NCBI GenBank assembly: GCA_947304185.1
Contig: CAMZAM010000007.1
Location: forward strand, 1-64,000
From: an uncultured Bacteroidales bacterium
GTDB taxonomy: Bacteria > Bacteroidota > Bacteroidia > Bacteroidales > F082
Length of the DNA stretch: 64,000 nt
Direction of reading: 5' to 3'
How positions within the stretch are numbered: position 1 is the first letter of the stretch; each line of letters begins with the position of its first letter. A program made the position numbers and the translations under genes. Shown here piece after piece: positions 25,483 to 34,337 of this stretch. The notes under the pieces are model-generated. The model saw only the letters and a program-made list of their open reading frames with translations, was not told where the DNA came from and ran no database searches.

Positions 25483-26901
25483 ATGCTCTTTAACTCTATA
25501 GAATATGTGATTTTTCTGCCTATTGTGGTGATGCTGTTTTACTTGCTGCCACACAGGTTCCGCTGGATGATGCTCCTCGTCGCCAGCTGCACTTTCTATA
25601 TGTGGTTTGTTCCAGAGTATATCCTGATACTTCTCGTCACGATAATAATTGACTATTCGGCGGGAATATTAATGGAAAAACACGCTGATAATCATATACT
25701 TAAAAGACGATATTTCAGAATAAGCATCATCTCGACCTGTTTGGTGCTTTTCATCTTCAAGTATCTGGGTTTTGTCAACGACAATATCGTTGCATTATGC
25801 CAGGCGTTGAATCTCAACGTCAACACCACTGTCGATTTGATATTGCCCATAGGCCTCTCGTTCCATACTTTCCAAAGCATGAGCTACGTGATTGAGGTGT
25901 ATCGTGGCAACCAGAAGGCTGAACGGAACTTCGGGATTTATTCGCTTTACGTGATGTTTTTCCCGCAGCTTGTAACAGGCCCTATCGAGCGTCCTGGCAA
26001 CCTTCTGCGGCAGCTCCACGAAGAGAAAACTTTCGACTACGATAACATCTCCAAGGGTTTCCGACTGATAATCTTCGGACTTTTTATCAAGATGGTGGTA
26101 GCCGACAATGTGGGCGCCTACGTCGATATGATTTACGCTGAGCCCAGCAAATACAACTCTTGGGACATCATTCTCGGAATGTTTTTCTATTCGTTCCAGA
26201 TCTACGGCGACTTCTTCGGCTATTCGACGATTGCGTTGGGCAGTGCCAAATTGATGGGCTTCAACATCACCGACAACTTCAACACGCCGTATCTCGCTAA
26301 AAGTATTGCCGAGTTCTGGCACCGCTGGCATATCTCGCTATCCACATGGTTCCGCGACTATGTATATTTCCCGTTAGGCGGCAGCCACGTAAAGTTCGGG
26401 CGCTGGGCGTTCAACATCATGGTGGTGTTTGTTTTGAGCGGCATCTGGCACGGCGCAGCATGGAACTTCCTCATCTGGGGTGCAGCCCATGGCATGTTAC
26501 ATATCGTCGAAAAAGCCATCCTCAACCATCTTCCAGAAAAAGAAAACAGAGGCAAACTCGAGAAAATCATCGTTGACGCCTTCAAAATCGCCAAGACGTT
26601 CCTACTCGTGACGCTGTTCTGGTCGCTGTTTAGAGCCACAAGTTTCGCCAACATCAGCGATTTGTTCACCTCATTGGTCAACAATTTCAACGCAGGTGAG
26701 CATCTCGGCATCGAAAACAGCATCTGGATTTACCTCGGACTGTTTATCCTGTTGGATGTCTTGTTGTTCAACAACCGTTTCGACAAATGGTGTGACAACC
26801 GTCCTACAGTAGTCCGCTGGACAATCTATTTCATATTGATTTTCATGATTATAGCATGCTCAAGTGTCAATAATTTCCCATTCATCTATTTCCAATTCTG
26901 A
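25483..26901 (+). CDS. MBOAT family O-acyltransferase (AlgI-like), copy 1
   Basis: Multi-pass membrane enzyme that passes acyl groups, usually acetyl, across the membrane for O-acylation of an exported polysaccharide, as AlgI does for alginate. Seen in 472 residues: about ten hydrophobic segments, the AlgI/DltB signature (EFWHRWHISLSTWFRDYVYF, PLGG) and the invariant MBOAT histidine, H323, in LSGIWHGAAWNF. Length matches AlgI. Four bases downstream starts a protein with SGNH-like ends, its likely acyl-accepting partner. The acceptor polymer is unknown; no polymerase genes are near. Confidence 0.93.
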   Translation: MLFNSIEYVIFLPIVVMLFYLLPHRFRWMMLLVASCTFYMWFVPEYILILLVTIIIDYSAGILMEKHADNHILKRRYFRISIISTCLVLFIFKYLGFVNDNIVALCQALNLNVNTTVDLILPIGLSFHTFQSMSYVIEVYRGNQKAERNFGIYSLYVMFFPQLVTGPIERPGNLLRQLHEEKTFDYDNISKGFRLIIFGLFIKMVVADNVGAYVDMIYAEPSKYNSWDIILGMFFYSFQIYGDFFGYSTIALGSAKLMGFNITDNFNTPYLAKSIAEFWHRWHISLSTWFRDYVYFPLGGSHVKFGRWAFNIMVVFVLSGIWHGAAWNFLIWGAAHGMLHIVEKAILNHLPEKENRGKLEKIIVDAFKIAKTFLLVTLFWSLFRATSFANISDLFTSLVNNFNAGEHLGIENSIWIYLGLFILLDVLLFNNRFDKWCDNRPTVVRWTIYFILIFMIIACSSVNNFPFIYFQF

Positions 26902-26905
26902 CGCC

Positions 26906-27928
26906 ATGAAGAAACTGATATATAGATTCGCCTTGCTCGCCGCCCTCCTGGTTCTGATGAATTGGATTTATGGAACATTTTTCTTTAAAAACGACCTTCT
27001 GAAGCATTCCGACGAGATCCAGCTGACATGGGATGTCGTCAAAGACAGCTGTGTGCTTGTCTATACTGGCGAGTCATCAAACATGACCTTTTCGTGGTAC
27101 GACACCGACCGTCGTAAAATCAGTGACTTTGTCTTTGACCATTTTCCAAACCTGAGATGCGGTGATATCAGCAAAGCTGCCTCTCATGCCGAAGTTTACT
27201 ATTATCTTTTGGAAAATATCCCGGAAAGCGCCCCTGTTGAGACAGTCATCGTCACGATGAACCTGCGTTCATTCGGTTATGGTTGGATTGAATCCGAATT
27301 GGAAACTCCGATTCAGAAACAGCTGGTGCTTTTGAAAGACTATCCACCGCTTTTCAACCGATTTAAGCTTGCATTTAAGGCCTACGACATGTCGACGACG
27401 CAGGAACGCTCGAAAAGGCGTGCCTACCATCGCAACAACGACGTTCTTACCTTCCCTTATGAATTTCCTTATCGGACCAATTTCGAATGGGATTATGCCA
27501 CAAACGTTAAAGGAATATATAACGATGACGGCACCAGGAATCAAGCGCTTACGACAATGGCAATAGCATACATACAGAACTATGCCTTCCAGATAAGCGA
27601 CGACAATCCGAGAGTGAAAGACTTCGACAACATTGTAAAACTTGCACAAAAACGCGGCTGGAACCTGATTTTCAACATCTTGGCCGAAAATGTCGAGCAG
27701 GCGCAAGAACTTGTAGGTAACGATCTGGTTTTCCTGATGCGACAGAACCGTGATTATCTTGTCAACAGATATGGAGATATCGAGAATGTCACTATTGTCG
27801 ACAATCTTGAAGCCGTCGAAGACAAATATTTTGTTGACAGGGACTTCACGACAGAACATTACACTGAGGTCGGGCGTCGTCGTATTGGTGACAACGTCGC
27901 ACAAGCTGTTAAGATATACTATTATTGA
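26906..27928 (+). CDS. Periplasmic SGNH-hydrolase-like partner of MBOAT copy 1
   Basis: A 340-residue protein with one N-terminal membrane anchor (about 5-25). Seen: an early YTGESSNMTF block where SGNH hydrolases carry the nucleophile Ser, and a C-terminal FTTEHYTEVGRRRIGDNVA block resembling the SGNH DxxH region. The start at 26906 (MKKLIYRF) fits four bases after the MBOAT stop; an upstream in-frame non-ATG start would overlap it. By analogy with AlgI-AlgX/AlgJ and PatA-PatB pairs it probably transfers the acyl group to the sugar outside the membrane. It is not closely similar to the two AlgX-like proteins further on. It is convergent with a GH16-like gene, 12 bases apart, with no terminator. 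Confidence 0.7.
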   Translation: MKKLIYRFALLAALLVLMNWIYGTFFFKNDLLKHSDEIQLTWDVVKDSCVLVYTGESSNMTFSWYDTDRRKISDFVFDHFPNLRCGDISKAASHAEVYYYLLENIPESAPVETVIVTMNLRSFGYGWIESELETPIQKQLVLLKDYPPLFNRFKLAFKAYDMSTTQERSKRRAYHRNNDVLTFPYEFPYRTNFEWDYATNVKGIYNDDGTRNQALTTMAIAYIQNYAFQISDDNPRVKDFDNIVKLAQKRGWNLIFNILAENVEQAQELVGNDLVFLMRQNRDYLVNRYGDIENVTIVDNLEAVEDKYFVDRDFTTEHYTEVGRRRIGDNVAQAVKIYYY

Positions 27929-27940
27929 TCTTGTAAAAGG

Positions 27941-29869
27941 TTATTCGACAACTATTTCGAACACCTTCCCCACTATGTCGGTCTTGTTGTAAGGTATCAG
28001 TCCTTGCCAGAACACAACAGGTGCCCACCATTCAGAATAATGGTATTCCTGCGTGACTATGCATAGCATCTGATTGTCGGGAATGCTTGAATACTCATCG
28101 CTAAGATAACCTACCACACGCATATCGTCGGGCGAAGGGCCAAGACGCCAAGTTATTGATTTCGGTTCCCAATCTATTTCATAGTAATAATAATCGTTTT
28201 TGAAAACATCATTACTTATCGGGGTTCTTATGGTCATGGCCTGTGTTGTGGGAGCCCATCGCATAGCTTCATAATCGCCCTCGTCATAATGCATCTGGAA
28301 GACACCTGAGCTGTAGTTTGCAGGATCGAGGCATGCCTCATCCCAGTTGGTGCATCCAAAAATGACGTCATCGTTGATTGAAGCGTCCTCGACATGTGAT
28401 TCCGCCTGATTGAAATAGTATTTGGAAGGCCAAAACTTCGATGCTTTGGCGATTTCGATATCTATCTCCGAATAATAGTATTCCCTGAAACGTTCCGGAT
28501 TGGGACCGACGCTTTCTTTTCTGACATAACCGGTCTTGCTTGGCCTACGGTTGTTCCATTCTCTCGCATCCTGATGAATCATCCAGAAAGCATACGTCAA
28601 TCCATTCCAGATGTGTTCGCTGTTGAGCATGACCGGGAACTTTATCTTGCCCCGGAACTTGCCGTAGGTGAAGCCGACACGCGTCCTGATGCCCGTACTT
28701 TCCTTCTTGAGATTATCAATATCGTCGTTACCCGGATTGATCAAAACCAAGCTGCCATCGGTAGTGTCGATGTGCACCGTCTTGCCCGGCTCCGAGCTGA
28801 CAACAGGATAGTCGTATAGCAGTTCTGTGCTGTCGAAACGTGTTTTATTGGCTTCATATTGTGCCCTGGTATAAGGATTCACATCGCTGACAACATCCTG
28901 TATTACAGGGATGTTACGCAATGTATACTGCTGGCTGGGCGGAGTGAAAAACTGTTCGAACAGCGCTTCAGAATAAAGCTGTTGCGAAGCATCCGACATC
29001 AAATCATCGAGATACAATCCGTATTCGGGAGTGATAACAGCTCTGGTTTTGAGAATTCGACTTCCAAAAATCACATCAACTCCGTCGATCTTATTGTTTG
29101 CAAAAAAAGCGTACGGATTAACATAAAGACCGTTAACATCAGTCTTTCCTATGTTTTTGATATAGTCAGGGATCAATTTGAGGGCTTCCTCGTCACATAC
29201 GACGAGCATAAACGAATAACATCCAACTCTCGGATTGCGTTTCCATCGCTGGTTGTAGTCACCATGATGGATGTTTTCTTTGAGCATAAACAAAGCGTTA
29301 AGCCGAAGGTTGCGCTCATAAGTTATGTTGTTTTTTTCAGCCTGCTCTCCCACCAGTCGGTTCCACAAAGTGTCTTTCTTGATTGCATCCATGAGCTCTT
29401 GAACCTTCCGTTCAGCAAACGGATTCTCGGTGACATCTCTGCCAAAATATTTATGTTCGCTGCGTGGATTACCGACAATTCTTATAGAATCGCGTATCAC
29501 ACCATTTTTATCAATTCGTTTGAATTCCACATCAGTATCTTCCCAACTGCCATAAAAATTCTCATAACTCAACTCATCATTTTCAGGAAACTTATAACTC
29601 TCATTCTGATAAAAAACTTTATAATACTTGCCTTTCTCGCCCATAAACTCGAACACAAACATACCTCCATCGCACTGTCTCGCCGACGGAATTGTAATTC
29701 CTTGATTAACAACACCTTTCATGTCTAAATCAAGCATCACCGTATCACCTCCGTCAAAATTTATCATAGGATTGAACAGCTTCACGCAAGGATTATCAAC
29801 CCTATGACAACCACATAGAGTGATGACAAATAATACAAAAAGCACAAATATATGCCTTAAAAATCTCAT
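27941..29869 (-). CDS. GH16-like glycanase lipoprotein with novel N-terminal half
   Basis: A 642-residue lipoprotein (signal with lipobox ITLCGC). Residues about 20-370 match nothing I recognise. The C-terminal part (about 375-642) looks like a GH16 concanavalin-like beta-jelly roll: it has the catalytic motif EIDIE (E468, D470, E472; nucleophile, helper, acid/base), and the downstream YYYYEIDWEPKSITWRLG segment equals the GH16 strand that follows it. GH16 enzymes cut beta-1,3/1,4-glucans, agarose, carrageenan and related chains. The location inside an O-acylation island suggests it trims or remodels the same glycan, but substrate is not predictable. The promoter is at 29889-29920. Domain confidence is moderate; exported lipoprotein status is firm. 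Confidence 0.75.
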   Translation of the reverse strand: MRFLRHIFVLFVLFVITLCGCHRVDNPCVKLFNPMINFDGGDTVMLDLDMKGVVNQGITIPSARQCDGGMFVFEFMGEKGKYYKVFYQNESYKFPENDELSYENFYGSWEDTDVEFKRIDKNGVIRDSIRIVGNPRSEHKYFGRDVTENPFAERKVQELMDAIKKDTLWNRLVGEQAEKNNITYERNLRLNALFMLKENIHHGDYNQRWKRNPRVGCYSFMLVVCDEEALKLIPDYIKNIGKTDVNGLYVNPYAFFANNKIDGVDVIFGSRILKTRAVITPEYGLYLDDLMSDASQQLYSEALFEQFFTPPSQQYTLRNIPVIQDVVSDVNPYTRAQYEANKTRFDSTELLYDYPVVSSEPGKTVHIDTTDGSLVLINPGNDDIDNLKKESTGIRTRVGFTYGKFRGKIKFPVMLNSEHIWNGLTYAFWMIHQDAREWNNRRPSKTGYVRKESVGPNPERFREYYYSEIDIEIAKASKFWPSKYYFNQAESHVEDASINDDVIFGCTNWDEACLDPANYSSGVFQMHYDEGDYEAMRWAPTTQAMTIRTPISNDVFKNDYYYYEIDWEPKSITWRLGPSPDDMRVVGYLSDEYSSIPDNQMLCIVTQEYHYSEWWAPVVFWQGLIPYNKTDIVGKVFEIVVE

Positions 29870-29888
29870 ATTTATATTAATTTGTCTG

Positions 29889-29920
29889 CAAAATTACATA
29901 TTTTTGCTTACCTTTGCAAA
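29889..29920 (-). promoter_or_regulatory. Promoter of the GH16-like gene
   Basis: On the minus strand TTTG (29920-29917), exactly 20 bases, TAATTTTG (29896-29889): both boxes match the Bacteroidetes consensus. The -33 box directly abuts the plus-strand -7 box TACCTTTG (29909-29916) of the divergent AlgX-like gene. Confidence 0.72.
29909..29916 (+). promoter_or_regulatory. -7 element of the first AlgX-like gene
   Basis: TACCTTTG fits TAnnTTTG and is 16 bases before the ATG at 29932. It lies inside the divergent GH16 promoter, so the two polymerases would compete. Confidence 0.5.
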
Positions 29921-29931
29921 AAAATTGCGCT

Positions 29932-31254
29932 ATGAAGAACAAATTACATAACACTTTGCTAATCATCACATTAGTGTTGTTTGTTCTTTTATTCGTCCAA
30001 TCGGTCTACCATCCGATAAGTTTAAAATCGTTGAGAGGTGTTTTCAACGAGGTCAAAAAGCCTGAATTATCGTATAAGACTTTAGCCGACGGCTCATATC
30101 AAAGGGATTTTGAGGAGTATCAGCAGTATCATTTCGCTTTCCGCGAATGGGCTATCCGACTTTACAATCAATATGTCTGGACATTCTATCACAAGACCTA
30201 TAACAGTTGGATTCTCATAGGCAAAGACGACTGGCTCTACGAGTCAGATTTTGTGCAAGATCATTACGAAAGTATGATTTACAAATGGTTTAACGGCGAT
30301 GTGGAGGGGAAAACCAGGGAATTCAACAAAAAAGCCGAAAATCTTTATAAGCTTCAGGAAATACTGAAGAAATACAACACTTACGTTTTTGTCAACATCA
30401 TCCCCGGGAAGGATGTAATTTATCCCGAAAACCTTCCCGAAAACAATTGGTATTTCAATCCTGATGGTGTTCATGCCTACGACCTTTACAAGAGAAGATT
30501 TGATGAGCTGGGCGTCAATTATGTTGATTTTGTTGAGGTTTTCAAAGATAAAAAAGACAAAGTCGGCTACCCGCTGTTTTACCAAACAGGTACACATTGG
30601 TCGAATATCGCATCCGTTCATGCTTTCGATTCCATTATGAGATACATGGAAAGTATCAGCGGTTTGAATATGCAAAACGTTGAAATCGGCGAGCAATACA
30701 CAGGTAATGTGCGCGAGCCTGACGACGACCTCGAACAGCTTTTCAACCTGATACATCATATCAAGAGAGACAGCTATTACTACGCCGACACAAGGATAAT
30801 CGACGATTCCACCGCAATAAAGCCGAAACTCATCACCATCGGCGACTCATACTTCTGGAACATCTCCTACAACTACAATCTGGGCGGCATTTTCAGAGAA
30901 TATCCTTATTGGTATTACAACACCACTGTATATTTTGATCCGTACCACAATTCGACGCAAGATCTGAATTTCCTTGACGAGATATGTAATGCCGATTTCA
31001 TAATGTTGAATTATTGTACCGTTCAGCTTTACAATTTGGCTAATGGATTTGTCGACAACGCCTTAGCCCTGCTTTATGATGACGATACCAACGCACCTAT
31101 GAGCGACGAAATTATTGATATTGAACGAAGAATCTATTCTGATCCCGAATGGTTCAGTTCGGTAAAAGAAAAAGCCTACAATAACTATATTCCGATAGCG
31201 AAACAAGTCGCTCTCGATGCAAAATATGTACTAAACCAACAAAAAAATAATTGA
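29932..31254 (+). CDS. AlgX/AlgJ-like SGNH O-acetyltransferase protein, copy 1
   Basis: A 440-residue periplasmic protein anchored by an N-terminal helix (about 8-28). Seen: the AlgX/AlgJ-type N-terminal region (FREWAIRLYNQYVWTFYHK, IGKDDWLYE), a catalytic TGTHW with H222, and GDS with nucleophile S306 (ITIGDSYFWN). AlgX and AlgJ carry DxHW; here the Asp position is Gly (G220). The ATG at 29932 is preferred over an upstream in-frame TTG lying in the -7 box. The stop is one base before the second MBOAT gene, so this is a tight AlgX-MBOAT-AlgX unit. The C-terminal 45 residues carry one helical module (PEWFSSVKEKA). Confidence 0.85.
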   Translation: MKNKLHNTLLIITLVLFVLLFVQSVYHPISLKSLRGVFNEVKKPELSYKTLADGSYQRDFEEYQQYHFAFREWAIRLYNQYVWTFYHKTYNSWILIGKDDWLYESDFVQDHYESMIYKWFNGDVEGKTREFNKKAENLYKLQEILKKYNTYVFVNIIPGKDVIYPENLPENNWYFNPDGVHAYDLYKRRFDELGVNYVDFVEVFKDKKDKVGYPLFYQTGTHWSNIASVHAFDSIMRYMESISGLNMQNVEIGEQYTGNVREPDDDLEQLFNLIHHIKRDSYYYADTRIIDDSTAIKPKLITIGDSYFWNISYNYNLGGIFREYPYWYYNTTVYFDPYHNSTQDLNFLDEICNADFIMLNYCTVQLYNLANGFVDNALALLYDDDTNAPMSDEIIDIERRIYSDPEWFSSVKEKAYNNYIPIAKQVALDAKYVLNQQKNN

Positions 31255-31255
31255 T

Positions 31256-32674
31256 ATGGTATTCAGTAGCAACGTATTCCTATTATACTTTCTGCCACTT
31301 TTTCTGATATGCTACTTTATCTGCCCGAAAAAGTTCAGAAACTACGTCATATTACTGTTTTCGATAGTGTTTTACGCCTACGGCGCGCCTGATTTCATAC
31401 TTTATCTCCTCGGCTCCACCATCGCCAACTTCTATCTGGTAAAGGCGATGCGAAAGACCGAAAAACCAAGTTTGAAAAAGCTTTACTGCGCTCTGGCTAT
31501 TATCATAAGTTTAGGCTTGTTGGTTTATTACAAATACGCCAACTTCCTTATTGACAACGTCAACGCGCTCATTGGCTTGTTTGGCGCCAATGCCATCAGG
31601 ATGGCGAAAGTGCTGCTGCCTATCGGTATTTCGTTCTTCACCTTCCAGTCGATAACCTACGTCATCGACACATATCGCGGCAACAACGAGCCGATGGAGA
31701 AACTCACCGACTACATCGTCTACATCATGATGTTCCCTCAGCTTATCGCTGGTCCTATCGTGCGTTACTGCGACATCGAGAGTGAGATACGTCACCGCGA
31801 TTACAAGTCCTCGGAGTTTCTACAGGGTTTCAACCGCTTCATCATCGGTCTGTCGAAAAAGATTCTCATCGCCGATGTCATTGGTTTTCAGGTAGATAAA
31901 CTTCTTGCCGGTGATTTGGCAATCATGGACAGCGGTACAGCGTGGATCACCATCGCAGCCTACACCATGCAGCTCTACTTTGACTTCGCCGGTTATTCCG
32001 ACATGGCCATCGGTCTGGGTAAGATCATGGGATTCCACTTCCCCGAGAACTTCGACAACCCATATAACTCACAGAGTATCACCGAGTTCTGGCGTCGCTG
32101 GCACATGACTCTCGGCGCCTTCATGCGCAATTATCTATACATCCCATTGGGCGGTAACCGCTGCTCCAAGCGGAGGATGTACTTTAACCTCTGGGTGGTG
32201 TTCCTTCTCTCAGGTCTGTGGCACGGCGCAAGCTGGAACTTCGTGATCTGGGGTGCATACCATGGTTTCTGGCTCGTGCTTGAACGTATGGGGTTGAAGA
32301 AGTTTTACGAGAGAATCGGTAAGGCGCCGAGTGTCATCATCACTTTCATCATAGCGATGGTGGGCTGGGCAATATTCCGCATCGAAGACCTCGGCCAGGC
32401 CTTCACCTTCATAGGCAGGCTCTTCGCCTTCGACTTCAGCACGTTCAGCATCAGTGCCGACTCACAGTTCTACACCACGCTCATAGTGGCATTGGTGTTC
32501 TCGTTCCTCACCCTCTTCCCATTCGGAAAGAAGCTGCAAGACGCAGTGTATTATAAGGAGCACACGCTCACTGGCACTGTCGTACTCTGGGTCATCGCCA
32601 TATTCATGCTGGTTTTCTGTCTCGGAGCCCTCAATGCCACAGGTTTCAGCCCATTTATATACTTCAGATTCTAA
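31256..32674 (+). CDS. MBOAT family O-acyltransferase (AlgI-like), copy 2
   Basis: A 472-residue multi-pass membrane enzyme, the same length as copy 1. Seen: EFWRRWHMTLGAFMRNYLYI, PLGGNRCSKRRMYFNLW and the catalytic His H323 in LSGLWHGASWNFVIWG, with a DFAGYSDMAIG segment typical of AlgI/DltB. It is clearly diverged from copy 1, so this is an old duplication or separate acquisition, not a recent tandem copy. It is flanked within 1 and 3 bases by two AlgX-like genes that are its probable partners. Confidence 0.93.
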   Translation: MVFSSNVFLLYFLPLFLICYFICPKKFRNYVILLFSIVFYAYGAPDFILYLLGSTIANFYLVKAMRKTEKPSLKKLYCALAIIISLGLLVYYKYANFLIDNVNALIGLFGANAIRMAKVLLPIGISFFTFQSITYVIDTYRGNNEPMEKLTDYIVYIMMFPQLIAGPIVRYCDIESEIRHRDYKSSEFLQGFNRFIIGLSKKILIADVIGFQVDKLLAGDLAIMDSGTAWITIAAYTMQLYFDFAGYSDMAIGLGKIMGFHFPENFDNPYNSQSITEFWRRWHMTLGAFMRNYLYIPLGGNRCSKRRMYFNLWVVFLLSGLWHGASWNFVIWGAYHGFWLVLERMGLKKFYERIGKAPSVIITFIIAMVGWAIFRIEDLGQAFTFIGRLFAFDFSTFSISADSQFYTTLIVALVFSFLTLFPFGKKLQDAVYYKEHTLTGTVVLWVIAIFMLVFCLGALNATGFSPFIYFRF

Positions 32675-32677
32675 ATC

Positions 32678-34336
32678 ATGAATAGAAACACCAAATATTG
32701 CCTGATAGTTCTGACAGTGATAGTGCTACTGCTTCCACTGCTGCAGGACTATGTCTTTAAATTCAAGTTTAAAGATCTATATGGTGTTTTTTTCAAGACC
32801 GACAAGCCTCAGCTGACATTCGAAACAGTGTATTCCGGTCATTATCAGACAAATATTGAGAAATATATTTCTGAAAACTATGGTTTCCGCCAGCCGACTA
32901 TCCGCTTATACAATCAGTATTTATGGGATTTTTACAAAAAAACTCCTGTCGATTATGTGGTACGAGGCAAAGACAACTGGCTTTATTTCATTCAAAATGT
33001 CAATGAATACTACGGAACCGAAATCTATCGCTGGTACGAATCCTCTGACGAAGCCCGACAGACTTTTGAACGCAGAGCGCGGATAATGAATAAGTTACGT
33101 CTGGTATTGAAAGAATACGGAATCGAGTTTTTGGCTTTCGAGGCACCCGAAAAGGGATTGCTCTATTCAGAGTTTCTCCCCGATAGGGAACGCGACACTA
33201 CGACCATAAGTGCAACAGATTTCTATACCGAGAAATTCGCCAAATACGATTTCCCTTTCATCGGGATGACCGAATATTACAGGCAAATCAAGGATACAGC
33301 CGACTATCCGCTGTTTACAAAATACGGTTTTCATTGGAACATCTCATGCGTTTACGGAGCTGACACACTCTTCCGGATGATGGAGAACCTCAGCAACAAA
33401 AACATGCCGCATCTGCATCTCGAGAACTTCCATCCGTATTCCAAAGAGGAAAAGGAAAAACACAACATCGACTTCGACATCGAACAGACACTCAACCTGG
33501 TCCGTCCAATGAGATATGAAGGACAGACTCCATTGTTTGCCGACGTCATCATCGAGACAGACTCAAGCTTTGTGAAGCCCAACATGTTTTTTATTGGCGA
33601 CTCGTTCCTCTGGCGCATCCACGACCTTGTCGACTTCAACCAAGTGTTCGGCGACTCGCGCTTCTGGTACTACAACAGTACCGCCTACTACGGCGACAAT
33701 ATTGCGAAGATGCGCCCTGCTGCTGATTTCGACCAGCTAAGAGAGATTTTCAAGTCCGACTACATCGTTTTGTTCTCTCACGGCAGTCAGATTCATAAGT
33801 TTTCATACGGTTTTGCCGAGAAAGCACTCCTTAATATCTGTGTTCCCGACAGCATCATGAACCGCGAACTCAGACGTATCAGCGACAGCGCCGGAGTATC
33901 GCTAAACGAAGCCAACGAGTTGTTAATCAGCAATCCGGAGCTGATTCCGGAGCTTAGAGGCGAAGAAGTCCCTACAATAAGAAACACACGGGCTGTAGCC
34001 ATAGCACAGGCCATGAACCGCATCGAAAACGACGCTGAATGGATGGATGTACTCAAAGTGCAAGCTGCTGTCGAGTCACTCGTCATCGACTCGGTTATGA
34101 AGCATGAGGCCATCAACGTAATAGACGGCAACCCTCTGATGCTCAACACTATAGCGATGTCTGACTCACTTTTGTATCAGTATGAGATCAACGCCATAAT
34201 CGAAAGCATAAAGCTGAACCCCCAGCTTATGGAAGATATACGTCAAAAAGCGAGAAACCATCACCGTACACTTGAAGAGCAGTTGCTTAGAGATGCTGAA
34301 TGGATATGGGATTATCAGAAAAACAACCCTCAATAG
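32678..34336 (+). CDS. AlgX/AlgJ-like SGNH protein, copy 2, with extended C-terminus
   Basis: A paralogue of the gene at 29932: an N-terminal anchor (about 6-25), the same YNQYLWDFYKK and RGKDNWLYF region, YGFHW with H219 (again Gly where AlgX has Asp) and GDS with S309 (FIGDSFLWRI). It is 552 residues, about 110 longer than copy 1. The extra C-terminal part (about 385-552) is helical and holds repeated modules (NPELIPELR, DAEWMDVLKVQA, NPQLMEDIRQKA) resembling the single one in copy 1. The stop lies one base from the stop of the convergent LtaS-like gene. Confidence 0.85.
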   Translation: MNRNTKYCLIVLTVIVLLLPLLQDYVFKFKFKDLYGVFFKTDKPQLTFETVYSGHYQTNIEKYISENYGFRQPTIRLYNQYLWDFYKKTPVDYVVRGKDNWLYFIQNVNEYYGTEIYRWYESSDEARQTFERRARIMNKLRLVLKEYGIEFLAFEAPEKGLLYSEFLPDRERDTTTISATDFYTEKFAKYDFPFIGMTEYYRQIKDTADYPLFTKYGFHWNISCVYGADTLFRMMENLSNKNMPHLHLENFHPYSKEEKEKHNIDFDIEQTLNLVRPMRYEGQTPLFADVIIETDSSFVKPNMFFIGDSFLWRIHDLVDFNQVFGDSRFWYYNSTAYYGDNIAKMRPAADFDQLREIFKSDYIVLFSHGSQIHKFSYGFAEKALLNICVPDSIMNRELRRISDSAGVSLNEANELLISNPELIPELRGEEVPTIRNTRAVAIAQAMNRIENDAEWMDVLKVQAAVESLVIDSVMKHEAINVIDGNPLMLNTIAMSDSLLYQYEINAIIESIKLNPQLMEDIRQKARNHHRTLEEQLLRDAEWIWDYQKNNPQ

Positions 34337-34337
34337 G

